DNA of 64,000 nt from Amoebophrya sp. A120. Taxonomy: Eukaryota > Sar > Dinophyceae > Syndiniales > Amoebophryaceae. The stretch lies in assembly GCA_905178155.1 (NCBI GenBank), contig CAJINV010000002.1, positions 9,187,412 through 9,251,411 of the forward strand, written 5' to 3'. Shown one piece after another: positions 22,944-36,179 of this stretch (position 1 is the first letter of the stretch; each line of letters starts with the position of its first letter). The translations under genes and the position numbers were made by a program. The notes beneath the pieces are model-generated. The model was not told where the DNA came from. It saw only the letters and a program-made list of their open reading frames with translations, and ran no database searches.

Positions 22944-25166
22944 AAACAAGAAATACGTGTTGTTTTTTTGCGGTCGCGAACGGGCAAATTTATTTGAATT
23001 GATGGACGGTGCTGGTATCTACCACTCAAGATGCGGTATGCGCATTTTGAATTTGGCCCACGACATTAGGTACACTAGAATATAGCTAGTATGGGAGTTG
23101 AGGATCTGTGTTTCGTGTTGCAAAGATGTTTCGATACGATTTTTTTACAGAGTAAACAACATTGTAGAAAATAATGTGATGCTAGTATGATTGAAATATC
23201 TTCCCGTTTTTGCATGCCCACAATATCTAAAGAGAAATCGCGACTCATCGAGTTGTGTCAGCGTGTAAGATTTTCCGGTTTGATAACCGCGTTTTCGAAC
23301 ACAACTCTGGCCTGAGGGAAGGCGGCCGCATGCGCTTTCCGAAACCAGAGCAAATACGTGTCGTATTTATTTTCAAACCTAATGACTGACGCTCATGGAA
23401 TTTGAAGCTCTATAATGGTTGTGCAACTATTTAACAGCCATTCTTTCTCGTGAGTATCCGCAGATCCCCTTCCTCGAGAACTCACTTGAAAAAAAGATGA
23501 AAATCGAGCTCCGTCGGTTTTTTGTATTGATTTTCTGAAGTTTTGACTTTTGGAAAAAATAAAAATCTAGTGATGGTTTCTATTGGTTTCGTTCAGTAGT
23601 TTTTCAAGAACAGGACCTAGCCGGAGACTACTTCAGCTTGTCCAAATATCAGCCTCCGGTATTTTTTTGCCGTCGTCTTTCCTACTGAGTTTTGGTTGTC
23701 CACTTGAAGAAGTAGTAGAGCTAGCTGCTGCAGTACATCTGCGATCTGTGCTCCTCGCTAGAAAAATAAAAGAGCTGACTTGTCACCTCTGAGTGTATGA
23801 AAAGTGGCCACGCGTTGGTTGAAGCGGAGCTCCTGAGAGTGTGAAAGCAAGTACACTGCCGGACACTTGAACCGTCAACGCGGAAAAAAGAAACCACGTG
23901 CTGAATTTGACTACTAAACGAGCTGGTGAGCTAAGAAAAAACTCGGAAAAGACGATACGAAAATAAAAACGTAAGCGACCGTTCCCCGGATCTGGATGAA
24001 GCAAGTGGGACTGTTTTTCAAGGTTAAGTCGTGTTCATTGTGCCTGCGGCCAACCTTGACCAGAAAAAACTTAGATATGGGCGGAATTGGCGTAAAAAAT
24101 AAAAGTCGACCTCCTCGGCGACTTTGTTCTGCAGCGATAACTTTTTACATGTTTTTGCTCTTATACGAATTACTTTGCTCGAAAGTGCAAACAATTCTTT
24201 CACTACTCTTCGCATGTCCTCCTGTTTTTTTGTACCTGATGCCTACCTAGAGGTACTGGTAGAGAAATTTGAATTTCGTAGAGAAACACGACCAGGCCGA
24301 GGTAGTTACAAAACAGTTGCCGTTTGTTGATATAGAAGGATGTAGATTTTGAAGATTACTAGATTTCAGTAGTTCGTTGTGAAAAGAATGACGCATTGCC
24401 CAAAAGCTACAAAAACGCTTAAGATAGTACTTGCTTACTTATCTGTGATAGTGATACGAAATAAAAAAATCATGGCAAAGGCAAAGCTCTTTTTGAGCAG
24501 TAGAATCAAGTACTAATCAACGATTGATCACCACTACCGAAGAAACCACTCGTAGCGGCCAACCAAGTCGAGTACGTGGAGGCCAACGGTGTTTGTTTAT
24601 TTGTTGGGACGGAAGCCTGTTTTATTGATTTTCGCAAGTAGGCATACTACTACATCGCGGATCTACTCACATGAAGTGCGAAAGCATCCTATGGGGTAAG
24701 TAGTAAAAGAAAAGCCACCTCATAATGCAGCACTACAGAAACAGGTACATCACTCCAATTGGCTGTGTCGCTGCTCGCATTTTTCTTCAGCAACTTTAAA
24801 TAGCCCAGACTAAAAATTTTCCTTGCGTATAAGATCATGGTATCAGCATTTAATTTTCAATTTCTTTTTCTGTCGCTTTTCGTTCCTTCTCTGGACAAAT
24901 AAAGCAAAGACAAAAACAAAGCAATACACTTTTACTTCTTTTCTAAAAAATAAAGAGACCGTATCAAAGACTTCTGGTAACGAATTGAGACTTTTCTTCT
25001 TTTGTTGGAACCAAACGATGACAGCAGCAGGGTTCTAGAATCTTTGTTTCTGTTGTGAAAGTTCAGACGATCTTCGATTTCGCAAATCAGCCGCCTACAA
25101 TTATCTGTCTCCGTGCAGCACTTTCAACTTCTGCGCCGTCGGAAAAACTACAACGAACGAATAAGT
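22944..25166. other. 2.2-kb intergenic region
   Basis: AT-rich sequence on both strands without a coding-like frame longer than about 80 codons. No tRNA, snRNA or promoter element was recognised. It would include the 3' UTR of the upstream gene and the 5' region of the next. Confidence 0.5.
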
Positions 25167-28100
25167 ATGGAGTATTTGCGAACCTCTTTATCTAGCACCG
25201 CGAGTGGACTTGGTCTTGAGCCTGCCGCCGTGCTTCCTTCACTTTTTTCTTCCTGTAAGAACTCCGTTGGAGAAGATCCTTCGGTTCTGTCGCCAACCGG
25301 GCTGCGAGAGCACTGCGGAGATGAATCTGTGGCGAAGGAAGATCATGATTCCGTCTTGCCGCAGTTCGCTTGTAAAAAAGGTGCCGAAGATGTTGAAAAG
25401 ACGGACCAGCGGGACACCGTGGCATGCTACGATGACAAGGTTCCTTGTGTTTTCGCTACCACAGCCGGAATCACAAAAACTTGTGTGACAACTACTTCCG
25501 ACGTGGCAGCGTCGCCATCTTCGGGGGTCATTGACAGCGACGTGCCCTGCGATGGTGTGAAGACTACCGCTGCAACCGGTACGGCTACTACCAAAAATGT
25601 CAACAACGTGCTTGGGCTTGCTTGTTCTACGCCACCAGATGAACGACCAGAAGCGCCTTTGAAATTTTCCGAGACGATGAAACAAGAGGAGGCTGTCCAT
25701 GTCATCTCATCGCACGAGGTACAGATCGAAGCCGCCGCTTTTCCAGCGATCTCCACCCCGGCCGACCGCGAATTTGTTTCTCCGAATATCGAAGACAGAC
25801 TTGTCGAAGAATCGAAAAAATATGAGGGTCCGATGGAGGACGAGTCGAAGTCGGAATTAGTGGTTTTGAAAGTGCAGGAAGAGAAAACGCAGCTGAAAAT
25901 GAATGACAGCACAGGACGAGCCCAAGTCAGCGCGCCAGCAACAGCCTGCGCCGAAACATCATCAGCCGGCCCGTATATGATCAACGATCCCTCGCGGTCT
26001 TTGCCCGCGCCGACGAAAAAGCTCTCCGAGAATTGTTCGACTCGGGTAGGAGACGCCTCGTCGTACTGCGGTGCTTCTACCACATCCACCAATCGCTCCT
26101 CGCCCCGCTCCACCAGCACGGATTCTGAGCGATGCGGGGTTGGAGCGTCCTTCGTTGGAGTGGTGAAATCTGTTGCTGTCGACGCAGAGGAAATAAAAGG
26201 AAGTACGTCGGGCCACGACGGCTGCAACAAAGACGAGAGGGATGTTGAGTTGGTTATTCACGACCCGCCCCCGTCCCGCCTTTTTGTCGAGCAAGCGCTT
26301 GTCGGTGTCGCGAGCTGTCGTGTAGTTCCTCACGAAGCCGAACGGCAGCCACGACAGTTAGAGTTTGGATCTGATTCAGCATTTTTGGAAATGTCGAAGA
26401 CCACCAGCAGTACCGGAATGTTGCAAGGTGATAACGTTTTTAGTATCGATTGCGCCACCACCGATCGCAAGGACGAAGTCAATGACGAGATCGAAATTAA
26501 TGGAGGAAAGACCGCAACACCCGTTCTTCTTCTTACCGACGGAGATTCTGCATCTCTAAAGCCGTCGACAGCACCAGCACCAGCCGAATTACCGTTGTCA
26601 AAGATTTCACCTTTATTGGCCCCCTGTACAAGAAGCCTGTCCAACGGCGAAGACGGTGAACATCCAAGTGAATTACGTACAAGCGAAACTCCGGCAGCGT
26701 CAAGCCCGAAGCTCGTTTCTGTGCATACTGGAGAAGACAATAGTCAAATTGAGAAAAAGATCAATATGATCACCAAGTCCAATATTAAAGGCGAAAATGA
26801 AAACGAAAACAATCGAAACCAAGAGGAACACGTGGACGATCACAAGGCCCGCGACCGTGTGGGTAAGACCGTGGTAGCCGCAAGCACTACTACTACTTTC
26901 GCTTCCCCTGGTGGAGGGAGTACTACAACTTTCGCTTCCCCCCTGCAGCAGCAACATGACCGTGAATCTCTGAGCCATGATGATGTGTTTCACTCTCCGT
27001 GCTGTGACGATCAAGTTCCAGTTTTTGCGTCTAACGATTTATTGATGACAGAACAAGCTCCTGCAGCGATGAACTTGAACATCAATCCAGAGCAGCGAAT
27101 GCGCAAGGACGCCACGGGTCCTGGGCGGGAGAGGCCAAATCTTCGAGTTGAGGTTTTTATTGACAACAAGGAGCAAGAACAGGAAAACAAAGATGAGCGT
27201 CGGCTGCAGTTACAAGAGCAACAAGAGGCTGATCGTTTGGACAGAATCTTAGAGGCGAAGCGCAGCAGCGACAAGCTTGTCTTGGAAATCGCGGAGAATT
27301 TACTGTCATCCGTCACGATGCCGGTGAACGGTGGAGGCAGGTCGTCTTGTGCGAGCCGGGTATCCTCAACCGCAGGGGGTTCCGGTTCGATGCAGGGAAC
27401 AAGAACTGGCGAGCAAACGGGTGAATTAGAATTACACTCGCAACGAACGTACAAGGAGACCTACATCGGTCAGTTTCTCGGGGCGCTCAGCAGGTCCCAA
27501 TCCTTGGGGTCGCCCGAGACCACGGGAGTGAAATTAGTGAGAACAACTTCATCTACTTCGAACAGGTTCTTGAGCGTGTCATCTTCTGGAAGACCCAGCA
27601 GAACTTCTTCATTACTGACGAAGAACAGTCAAAATCACCATTGTGCTGTCCTTGGGGCTGAAACAAGCAAAGCCAATGGGTCAAAATCAAAAACATCTGG
27701 CGAAGCTGTGCAGAACTACGCCAATAGTACTGCACTTGTATTGAAGGACTATGCCGAGAAGGAGAAGAAAGATCAAGAAGAAAACCTTCAAAAATACGAG
27801 GCAGCAATGGCACTACACCACCCGCCCGGGAGGACGAGTAAATTACTTCATCCAGGAGGCGAGCTGGATAAGCAAAAGCATGAGATTTTGGAAAACACGA
27901 CGTCCGGTTCATCACCCGACCAGGAACAAAAAGTCGACGCTGGTCAGCATGTTGGTCTACGACAAGAAGAAAATGGAGCCGCTGGTGCGAGTGTGAACAA
28001 ACCGCGCTCCTACTCTTCATTTCTTTGCGTGGAGGAACAGAGTCCCGGGAAAATGGATTTGCAGTCGATTAAGCAGCGGGTCTGGGAAAATTACAGGAAC

Positions 28101-31100
28101 TTACAAAAAGAGGGCAAGGCTCGCTGCGCAGCCACGGCCAACTGCATTCAAACGACTTCCTCGGGTGCCTGTCAACACCACGTATTGACGGACGACAACA
28201 GCAGTAATTGCGGTACTAGCAGGAGCTACGTTGGGTGCGCGCAGTATGATGAAAACGTGCCACCTGATCGCGGTGCGGCGAGCAACATCTCATCATGCTC
28301 GCAGCAAGACAAGCCAGCAACTAGAGCCTTTCCAAGCTTCTTTGATCGTATGAAGGCACACACAATGCGGCTGCTGCAGCGACAGCGAACAGGTGGGAGG
28401 ACCTCTCGCGCCAACAGTACCTTCGGCGTCAACACTTCGCCAGCGGGAGGGAAAGATCAAGAGGCGCAAGAACACGACCAAAATGCTGCGACATATCCGC
28501 AATCGGAAACTTTGGAAAATAACAACACTGGCACCCGCGAACAGCAAGGACCGACCGACGAAAGCGACACAAAAGGCGCAGGAGCGGCGACAGAGCTTCA
28601 GACAACTGCTCAAGACTCGAACTTTTCACAGCCTAACGGTTCTTCCACCCAAGAGATACCCATCGTGGATACGCAACTGCAGCAGGAGCAAAATTCGTCC
28701 TCTCGGCCGCATTTGTTTTTGCGGAACGTGCACAAGAGCGAGCGCGAGCAGAAACAGATACAGAATGTGCGTCTGCACCAACCGCAAAACAATCAACGTA
28801 AAAAAACCTCTACCGGCCTCCTGGTTGTGAATAGCAACCCAATCGCCACGACTGCCAGCAGAGACATCACGACTAGATCGAGAAACTTTTCTTCGGTGTC
28901 GACGCATCACCAGGGCGGAGGAGGTGCAGCGGGTCCTGGGACGACTACGACGAGGAGTTCTTGCAGCACTGCTTCACAGTCTTGCCGCAACAATTTCAGC
29001 TCTAGTCGGCAGAATCATAATCACAACTTCTATCAAAACCAGAGGCTGTCGTACGCGCAGTACCAGCAGCAGAAATATGAGCAGATCCAAAGGGACCGTG
29101 CCTACCGCCGCCGCGTGCGAGAACGGGAACAGCAGTGGTATTACCAAAACCAGCAGGAGGCGCTACAGCGGGAGCACGAGCTGTACGTAGAGCAGTGGGA
29201 GGAAGAGTGTCGGCAGAGGAATCAACATTTTCACATGCTGCAGCAACAGGAACAGCAACAATACGGATACAACCAGCAACATCAAAATATGAACCAGTTT
29301 GATAATGATGCTCCACCCCATGATGACCCGGGTCGTGGGCAACAGCAGATGAACCAGCAGCAGCATAGTGTTCAGATGCAGGGACAGTATCAGGAGCAAT
29401 TGTATCATCGCCAGCACCTCCGCCAGCAGAATCACCAGCAGTGTCAGTACCAGGAGCAACAGTTGGCGCTAGAACAGGAGCAGCTGCGCGAAGAGCAGAT
29501 GCTCTTGGAGCAGGAGATGCTTCGGGAGCTATCAAAATGAAAAATCCCCCCTCCCCACATCAAAACGAAATTTCTGATGCTGGATTTGCGTACACAAATC
29601 CGATTTGTATTGCAGGAAGGCACTGCGGCCAGATTCCCAGGCTAGGTAGGGGCGTATGAGTCTAGTTGTTCAGCATGCCAAACGGCTCCCCTTTAGGCCC
29701 AACAGCATGGCAAATCGCTTCCGTAATGGGGCGGAGGCTTCTGCCCTTGTCTTCTTGCAAGACAGACGTGATTTGTGACCTCAAATCAGCAGCGCAAATT
29801 TTCGAAAACATAACTTTGCAATATGGGGAGGGGAGATTTTTCATTTTGATAGGAGCAGCAGATTTTCCAAGAAGAGCAGATCATTCGAGAACAGGAGGAG
29901 CACATGCGTTTGCAGGAAGAGGAGGAGATGCGTCGCCGGCGGCAGGAGGAACAGGACGAACAGCTGCGGCTGGGGCAGGACCGGAACATCGATGATGTGG
30001 TGCACATGCAGTATCAGACGCAATTGGAAGATTATCATGCGCAGGAGCAAGAACAGGCGGGGGCTGTTGTTCTGCCTGCGGATGTTGTGCATCAGCAGTA
30101 CAGCTGCAACCAACAAATTGTCACCCCACAGGAACAACGCCAGCAGCACGTCGTGCTGCTGATGCCCTCGCAGCGGCCTTCAGGAGCTTCTGTAGCGGGT
30201 TATGTATGCGGATCACCTCTCGGGTTGGTGCCACCTGTCACAATGCATCATAATCTGCCAGGGGGCGCAGCGGTGATGCATCATAATCAACATCTAAGCG
30301 ACCACGCAGTAGGACAGCAACATTGTTCTTCATCGGCGCAATTTATGAACACCACTAGTACGGTCTGCAGCCCGTACGCCGGCAACTACCCCAAAATGGC
30401 AGTTGGAAGTCCCAGTGGTTTGGTGCTCCAAGATACGGGGATCGATCATTACCTCCAGCAAGAAGAATTCGCGAAGCAGCAAAACAAACAAGAAAAACTG
30501 CGGTTGCAGTTGCAACAGCAGGGATATAAACCGGCAGCTTGTCAAGGTCCAGAGGAAGATCATTCAAATGCTGGGCCACACAATGTTAATTCGATGCCGC
30601 AAACGGTGTCAGAGGAACTTTTTCACCAGCAAGTTGCGTTGCAGCAACGGTTAGAGCACGAGCTGGAGCAGCAATTGATTGAAGCTAGTCAAAATAAAAA
30701 GTCCTCAACCTCGACCACGAGTGTCTTCCCTTCACTCGACGAGCAGCTGCAACACCAAGGGCTGCAACAAGAGGAACAATACCAGTACGACTTCTCAGGA
30801 TCATCCTGCGCTCAGAGCGTCTCCGAGAAAAATTTTCCGCGCGACGGCTCGCGAGGTGGAGCGGGAGTCGAAGTGGTGCAGCAGTATGATCTACAGTCTG
30901 GAATAAAGACAAACAACTACAATGGCGCCGGTCAAGTAGTCCATGATACAGTTCTTGCCGCGAGGACGGACGCCGTGCAGGAGGCTGCTTCCATGATCCC
31001 CTCCCCGGCCACGGCAATGTACAACGACGCCATGTATCATTTGCAGCAGGGCGATTCCTTTATGCTGGACTCCGCCACCGGAGCCGGCAATGAGAATGAC

Positions 31101-32325
31101 CAAAACGCGGGCGGAGCTGCTTGTACAGCTGTTTTTTCTTTCTACTTATTTCGATTGATTCATTTTGATTTGCCGGACAGAAGAAACAGCACGTCAAGCC
31201 ACTTCTGATAAAAATAAAACCATCTTTCTGCTTGTTGCTGTCAAGTACATTCGTTGCCTGTGGGTGTGGTGTACTTATAATTCTCGGTTACGTGGTTAAG
31301 AATACCTGGCTGCGTTTTTATATTTTGCATGTCGAACAAATTAAAATTATCGGCATGACGAAAAGTATCTGAAAAACCAAACAGGCAACACAAATCCGAG
31401 TTACGCCTTTCACGACGCGCACCAGCTGAGTACCAAGTCGACGGCCGCACCGACCGTGCCGAGTTACAATGGCAAGATGTCGGATCCGGACACGAAGGAC
31501 ATTCTGGTGAACGAGAACAAAAAAATGGCGCACGAAAACACAACAACTACCGCCGGAGCGTTTTTTGCCAACCAATCCCGGATGGGTGGGTCCTCTGGTG
31601 ACACGTCTTCATGTGAAACTGCGGAAAATTTTGATCCGGTCTGGGTCCCGCCCCAAGGTGGTTTTAACGGCCGGGAGGAAAGCGAAAATCATGGAAATCC
31701 AGCTGTGCAGAACAACGAGGACCACGAAGCGGTTAGCAAGAAGAACCAACAGCAACATGAACAAAACGTGTATAGTAATCAAAAACAGAGCAACACAATA
31801 AATCATAAGGCGGCGCAGCAGGAGAAGTACAACTATGCTAGCAGCTCCAATTTGTATCACAGTTTTACCAAAAACCATCCAAGAGCCACATCGTACGCTT
31901 CAAGCACGACGAGTCACCAGAATTATAAAGCGACATCTTCGACGACTTCGACGGGATTTTACAATAGTTATTCGGAGGTCGTAAAGTTTGGAAAAAATAA
32001 ACATAACGCCGGGTCTAATATTACCAGTGGTTCCACGACACAGGTGAATCTGCAGGGAAATTCAAATTTTGGAAGTAGAGCGAGCGTGTCTGCATCGAGT
32101 AAAAAAACGAAAACCACGACGACGGCGAGCGTGGACCCTTTTGCGGCACTGACCATGCAGTTCTCGGATGCTGTGCAAGAGAACGTGGAGCGCTGCAAAA
32201 AGGAGCGGGAGGAACGTGCCGCCGGTAATGTTGGAGGGCAGGTGGTAGAGAAGGAATTGGATCACAAATCTTTACTGACCCAGTTATTAAACGACCTGGA
32301 TGAAGATTGCGACGAACAGTTGTAA
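25167..32325 (+). CDS. giant low-complexity protein with Q-rich prion-like region
   Basis: Three exons: 25167-29529, 29857-31122, 31385-32325, giving 2189 residues. The start is the first ATG of the frame (MEYLRTSLSS). The second intron is GT-AG with a split Cys codon; the first is an introner. Roughly the first 700 residues are Ser/Thr/Ala/Glu-rich and disordered, with a small duplicated TTTFASP unit. A middle part contains short charged helices (DRLDRILEAKRSSDKLVLEI). From about residue 1280 to 1850 the protein is extremely Gln-rich (QQQEQQQYGYNQQHQNMNQ), interspersed with Arg/Glu coiled-coil-like heptads (EEEEMRRRRQEEQDEQLRL). The C-terminal 300 residues are Ser/Asn/Thr-rich and end in an acidic helix, KSLLTQLLNDLDEDCDEQL. 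No enzyme motif was seen. The composition suits an RNA-granule or cytoskeletal scaffold, but that is inference. The stop at 32323 is followed by a GTAAGC that could be a donor. Confidence 0.75.
29530..29851. mobile_element. introner element, family B (copy 2)
   Basis: Left end TATCAAAATGAAAAATCCCC, right end its complement (GGGGAGATTTTTCATTTTGATA). It is flanked by the 5-base direct repeat GGAGC (29525-29529 and 29852-29856). Read through, the frame hits TGA inside the left repeat; excision rejoins LRE/QQIFQEEQ in the Q-rich coding region. No GT-AG option exists. Confidence 0.92.
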
Positions 32326-34920
32326 GCTCTCCACTCTACTTCCTTGATGTTTTAGTTTTTTTTTTGAGATATGGATAGACTCATTTCACACTTTTTACCA
32401 GACCTCTGGTATTTGAGAAGCAGATGCAGAAAGATACATGAAATATGTTGGCAAGAGAGGATCTGCAAATAGGCATGTTCTAGGTTTAAAGTTGCTTTGT
32501 AGTATGTGCATAAATGACATAGATAAAGACCATTGTCTAAGAAAACGCTGGAGCAATGTGATAAGCAAGTAATCGTTTATGAGCTTCGAGCTTTGTACCG
32601 GTAAAGTATCGATACAGTTCTCGTTTCCGTGTCGGATCGGACAACACAGTGAAAAAGCTAAGTTTTTTTAGAACCGGTGGATATATATTGAATAGAATTT
32701 TCTTTCATACTCATAGCTCTAAGAGAATGTTATACCCTATTAATTGTTTGGCTACAAACTAGTACTCGAACAGTATTTATCTTCTTCACAAGAGTACCGG
32801 AATGCATGTACCGCCGTCGCGGCATCGTCAATTAAGTATCATAGCAGCAAGTTTTGGGCTGCAGAATATTTAGGTAAGTACGTTCGGCCGGCGGGGGCGG
32901 AGATGAATTTCGAGCTGGCTCTCACGAAAGACGCGATGCTGAAGTTGTTGCGGCTTTGCTGCAACCAAGGCGCGGATGTGGCAAGGTCACGGCGTGATAC
33001 CTTCGGTCACGCTCATCAATTTGCGAGTACTGAATCCTTCTTATGATGAGAAATTTCTTATCCCAGGAGCAATGCAATAGTACGAGTCAACGTGTCATCA
33101 AGGCAAAGGCTGTAGTTTCAGCATTTGTTGCAATGTACCCATGTTAGACCACAAGTTGAGAAAAACAAACGCAGCACCTCATGCATACCTACGAAACAAG
33201 CTCATAAGCTGACACTGATTTTTTTATTTTTTGCGCTCTAGGCATGATTTTCGTTTTCAATTGATTCGTGCAAATGCTAGTACACTTTTCTGTGATGTTT
33301 TCTTTGTACCGGAAAGTCTAGTCAAGCCTAGTTCAATTTCAGGATTTCTACAACCTGCAGATCTACAATAATCTCTCTCTGCAGGCGAGACCGGAGCTAA
33401 ATGTTGCGACCTTGCTTTCCTTTTTTTCTCCAGCAGTTTGAACTTGTTTATGAAGTCAAGAACTGATCATAGGTTTTCGCTCTCAAATGTTAGAGAAGTA
33501 TATCGATTTTTTACAAGTTTTCTTTTTGTCTTACCGACAGCGTACTCGAAAAAAGATTAGGTAGTACTCTACATTTTGCAGTTGTCTATAGAAAACAACG
33601 AAACTCGTCTCGCTTTTTCGTGGCTACGTTGCGTTTCCACTAGTTGGCGAGGCTGGTAAAACGATAACGACTTGAGAAGTTGTCTTCCGTGTATGTTATT
33701 TGTCGTTTCAACATCCTAGCTACTTGGTATATAGAATTCTATGGACTAGAAACAGCTCAATCGTGACTGCGAGGAGTGTTTCGCGATGCAGCGGACGACG
33801 GGCTTCGATTTTCAGATCAGAAGCAAGGCCAAGTGGTCTTATTCTTACAAACACGGAGACTGCGGAACAGTGCCATGCGTCAGAAAAAGTATATGGGGAG
33901 TGCCACTTCACGTATTAAAAAAAAAGCAAACGGTTTGAAGTTGAACAACAAAGGCGAAACGTAGGGGGTCTGTGCTTGCCTGCTGACACAGTTAAATGAA
34001 CCTAGGTCAACATCAAACGCATTTTCGAACAGGAAATGGAAGCTACTGATCGGTAATCACTCGTGCCAGGAACTCATATACTAATACTTACTTTGCGACG
34101 ATATGTTTACAACTAAGTAGAGAAAGCGGTAGTTCTTGTCAGTGCGCACCGACTTCCTTTGATTCGGGAACGAGAAAGCAGGGTAGGAAATCTTTCGCAC
34201 TGCATGAAATCGATCTCAAGGCACAGGCGCACAAGATAATGACGAAAATCAGGGCTTTGTGTTGCTGTTGCGTTGCCGCCACAGCTTCCTACGTTTTGTT
34301 GTATGTGCAAATCTTTATCACCGTAGATAGATTACTTAAGTGTGAGTCTAGCCAGTACGAGTTTGTAGACAGCATGGCATAGCTATACTTGCAATGCGTG
34401 TTGATGTCGTGTTTTGCTTTCAGCTGCTACCGATGAATCTTGAATGACGAAGGTGACAAAAAACGATGATAGACTGGTGGAACCTATGAACGCTTGACGT
34501 AAGAAATGGCACAGTCTGACTCTGAGTCTACTCCTTGTTGTCCCGCAGGCATCACTTCGCTGCATAATTCGACCACCAGAAAGAGTGCTTGCTTTGTTTT
34601 GCACCTGGCTGGCTCCAATATCTGTGCGAGGCGCGAACCATGTGTCACATCATGAGAGGCCTATTTCTGGCGATGAAACGAGAGTAGTGGTCAGTGAGTA
34701 GCCGTTTCCTTCTAGAGGGGAACTTAGCAAGTAGTAAATCTTATCATAGACAACTACATGCGATCTGCTGCCATAATTTCTTTCGCGAAAGTCGTCCGAG
34801 CGATAGCAGTACCTCAGGCCCTCGTCAAAACGTGGTATAGAAGGTGAGTCCGTAGGTTATAGAGGTGCAGCTTTATGAACGAGTGCGCCATTTGCTAACA
34901 CTTGACGAAACCACACTGCT
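32326..34920. other. 2.6-kb intergenic region with possible stray exons
   Basis: Mostly AT-rich. A short coding-like patch at 32903-32985 (MNFELALTKDAMLKLLRL, then AAG|GTCACG) and a 47-codon frame at 34239-34382 with one hydrophobic helix could be exons or small genes. Neither could be connected to others, so neither is called. Confidence 0.4.
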
Positions 34921-35383
34921 ATGGGTTGTGCCCTCCCTTCGTGCGGCGCTCCGCCGTGCCCGCCGAACGCAATCGACATTGTTGCCGACGTGCCGGGCTC
35001 GGACCCGACGCACAGCACCTTTGACGTTGTAGCGAAAGGCATGTTTATGCCGGAGCAGCTGCGTCCTTTTTTGAGCGAAAAGGAGTACGAGGACGTCATG
35101 ACCGAGGTGAACACCGTGATCAAGAGCCGTACTTACCCGGTCCGAGGAGTGCTGCCCGCCCAAACCAGGGTTGCTCGCTCTGTGGTGTTTGCTGATCGTC
35201 ACGATTTTTGCCGCGCTCGACTGGATCATTGCACGGTCCATCCGGAAGTTGGACAAGTGTGAAGAAAAAGTGAAGCCGTGGGAGGAAAAGGGGCTCGTGG
35301 TCCGCTTCTACAAAGGGGTTCCGAGCTTGAAGCCGCCCTTACAAAATAACCTGATCCGAGTCCACATCCCGCCAGGGCGGTAA
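34921..35383 (+). CDS. small acylated / membrane protein, frame broken unless a 40-nt intron is spliced
   Basis: The N-terminal frame starts MGCALPSCGAPPC, a classic N-myristoylation plus Cys-palmitoylation start. A second frame carries a membrane helix, LLALWCLLIVTIFAALDWII, followed by basic and then polar sequence to a stop at 35383. The two frames are offset by one base. They join neatly if 35129-35168 is removed: it begins GTACTT, ends CCAG, is 40 bases long, and leaves NTVIKSR/LLALWC. GTACTT donors recur in this window. The product would be 140 residues with one transmembrane helix. Alternatives are a real frameshift or sequence error. The stop TAA overlaps a strong GTAAGT donor at 35380, so further exons are possible. 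Function unknown. Confidence 0.5.
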
Positions 35384-36179
35384 GTAATGGGTTTTCATTT
35401 GTGGCTCGCTAATTGGGATGATTTTTCGATCGTCTGAATATGAGCGGTGCGGTCTTCGTCTTGGTTGGACTTGAAGATGATATGAATGCTTTCTATAGCG
35501 ACGTGGTGGCTGGAAGTTTGTAATCAGGCATTTGCGGGCAGCTTGTCATCGTGTCCTCCTCACTTCAGAATCTGCAACTGCAGGAGCTATTCTTTTGCCG
35601 GCTGTTGCTAATCTTTTTCGAAAAAATTTTCTCCTAGCATATTGCTCCGCTTTGGAGGATCATCTTTTTCTTTCGGAAAATAGTTCGCAACGCAATCAGA
35701 ATTGCTTCTTTCGTAGCCTGATTGCCCGTTGATGCGTACGAAGATTCATACGACTCACGTATAGAAGTACAAGTAGAAGAAGAAGCCTGGAAAAGCAGGA
35801 CCGATTTCATCGTGACCTGCTATTATCATCGTATCTATGCGTTCCGTTCTTGTTCTTCATTCACTCAGCGGCTGAATACTTAGATCTACGAAGCACCACG
35901 ACGCATCGTATTCCAGGATGAAGATCAACTACAAACGTGCTCAATCCTATTGCATATGCTTGTGAACACGTCAACAGTTGTGGTGGATTTCCATTTTCAC
36001 AATACCGCTTGGAAAGGATTCCGCAAAAGGTTTTCCGATCAATTTCAATTCTGCAGAAAAAAATAGTTCCTCTATGTATTCATTCCTGAAGTTGTGCCTT
36101 TGCCCGCAACTGCGAATAGAAGACATTGGTATTGTTCCTGATAAATTTGTCGCGACCTTCACCAGACGCAGACTTGCGC
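35384..36179. other. intergenic region
   Basis: About 800 bases of AT-rich spacer or 3' extension of the small membrane-protein gene. It holds weak open frames but no exon with matching splice phase was found. Confidence 0.4.

Noticed and set aside
34239-34382. 47-codon frame with one hydrophobic helix
   Set aside because: Too short, with no family, splice or neighbour support; mentioned only in the intergenic note.
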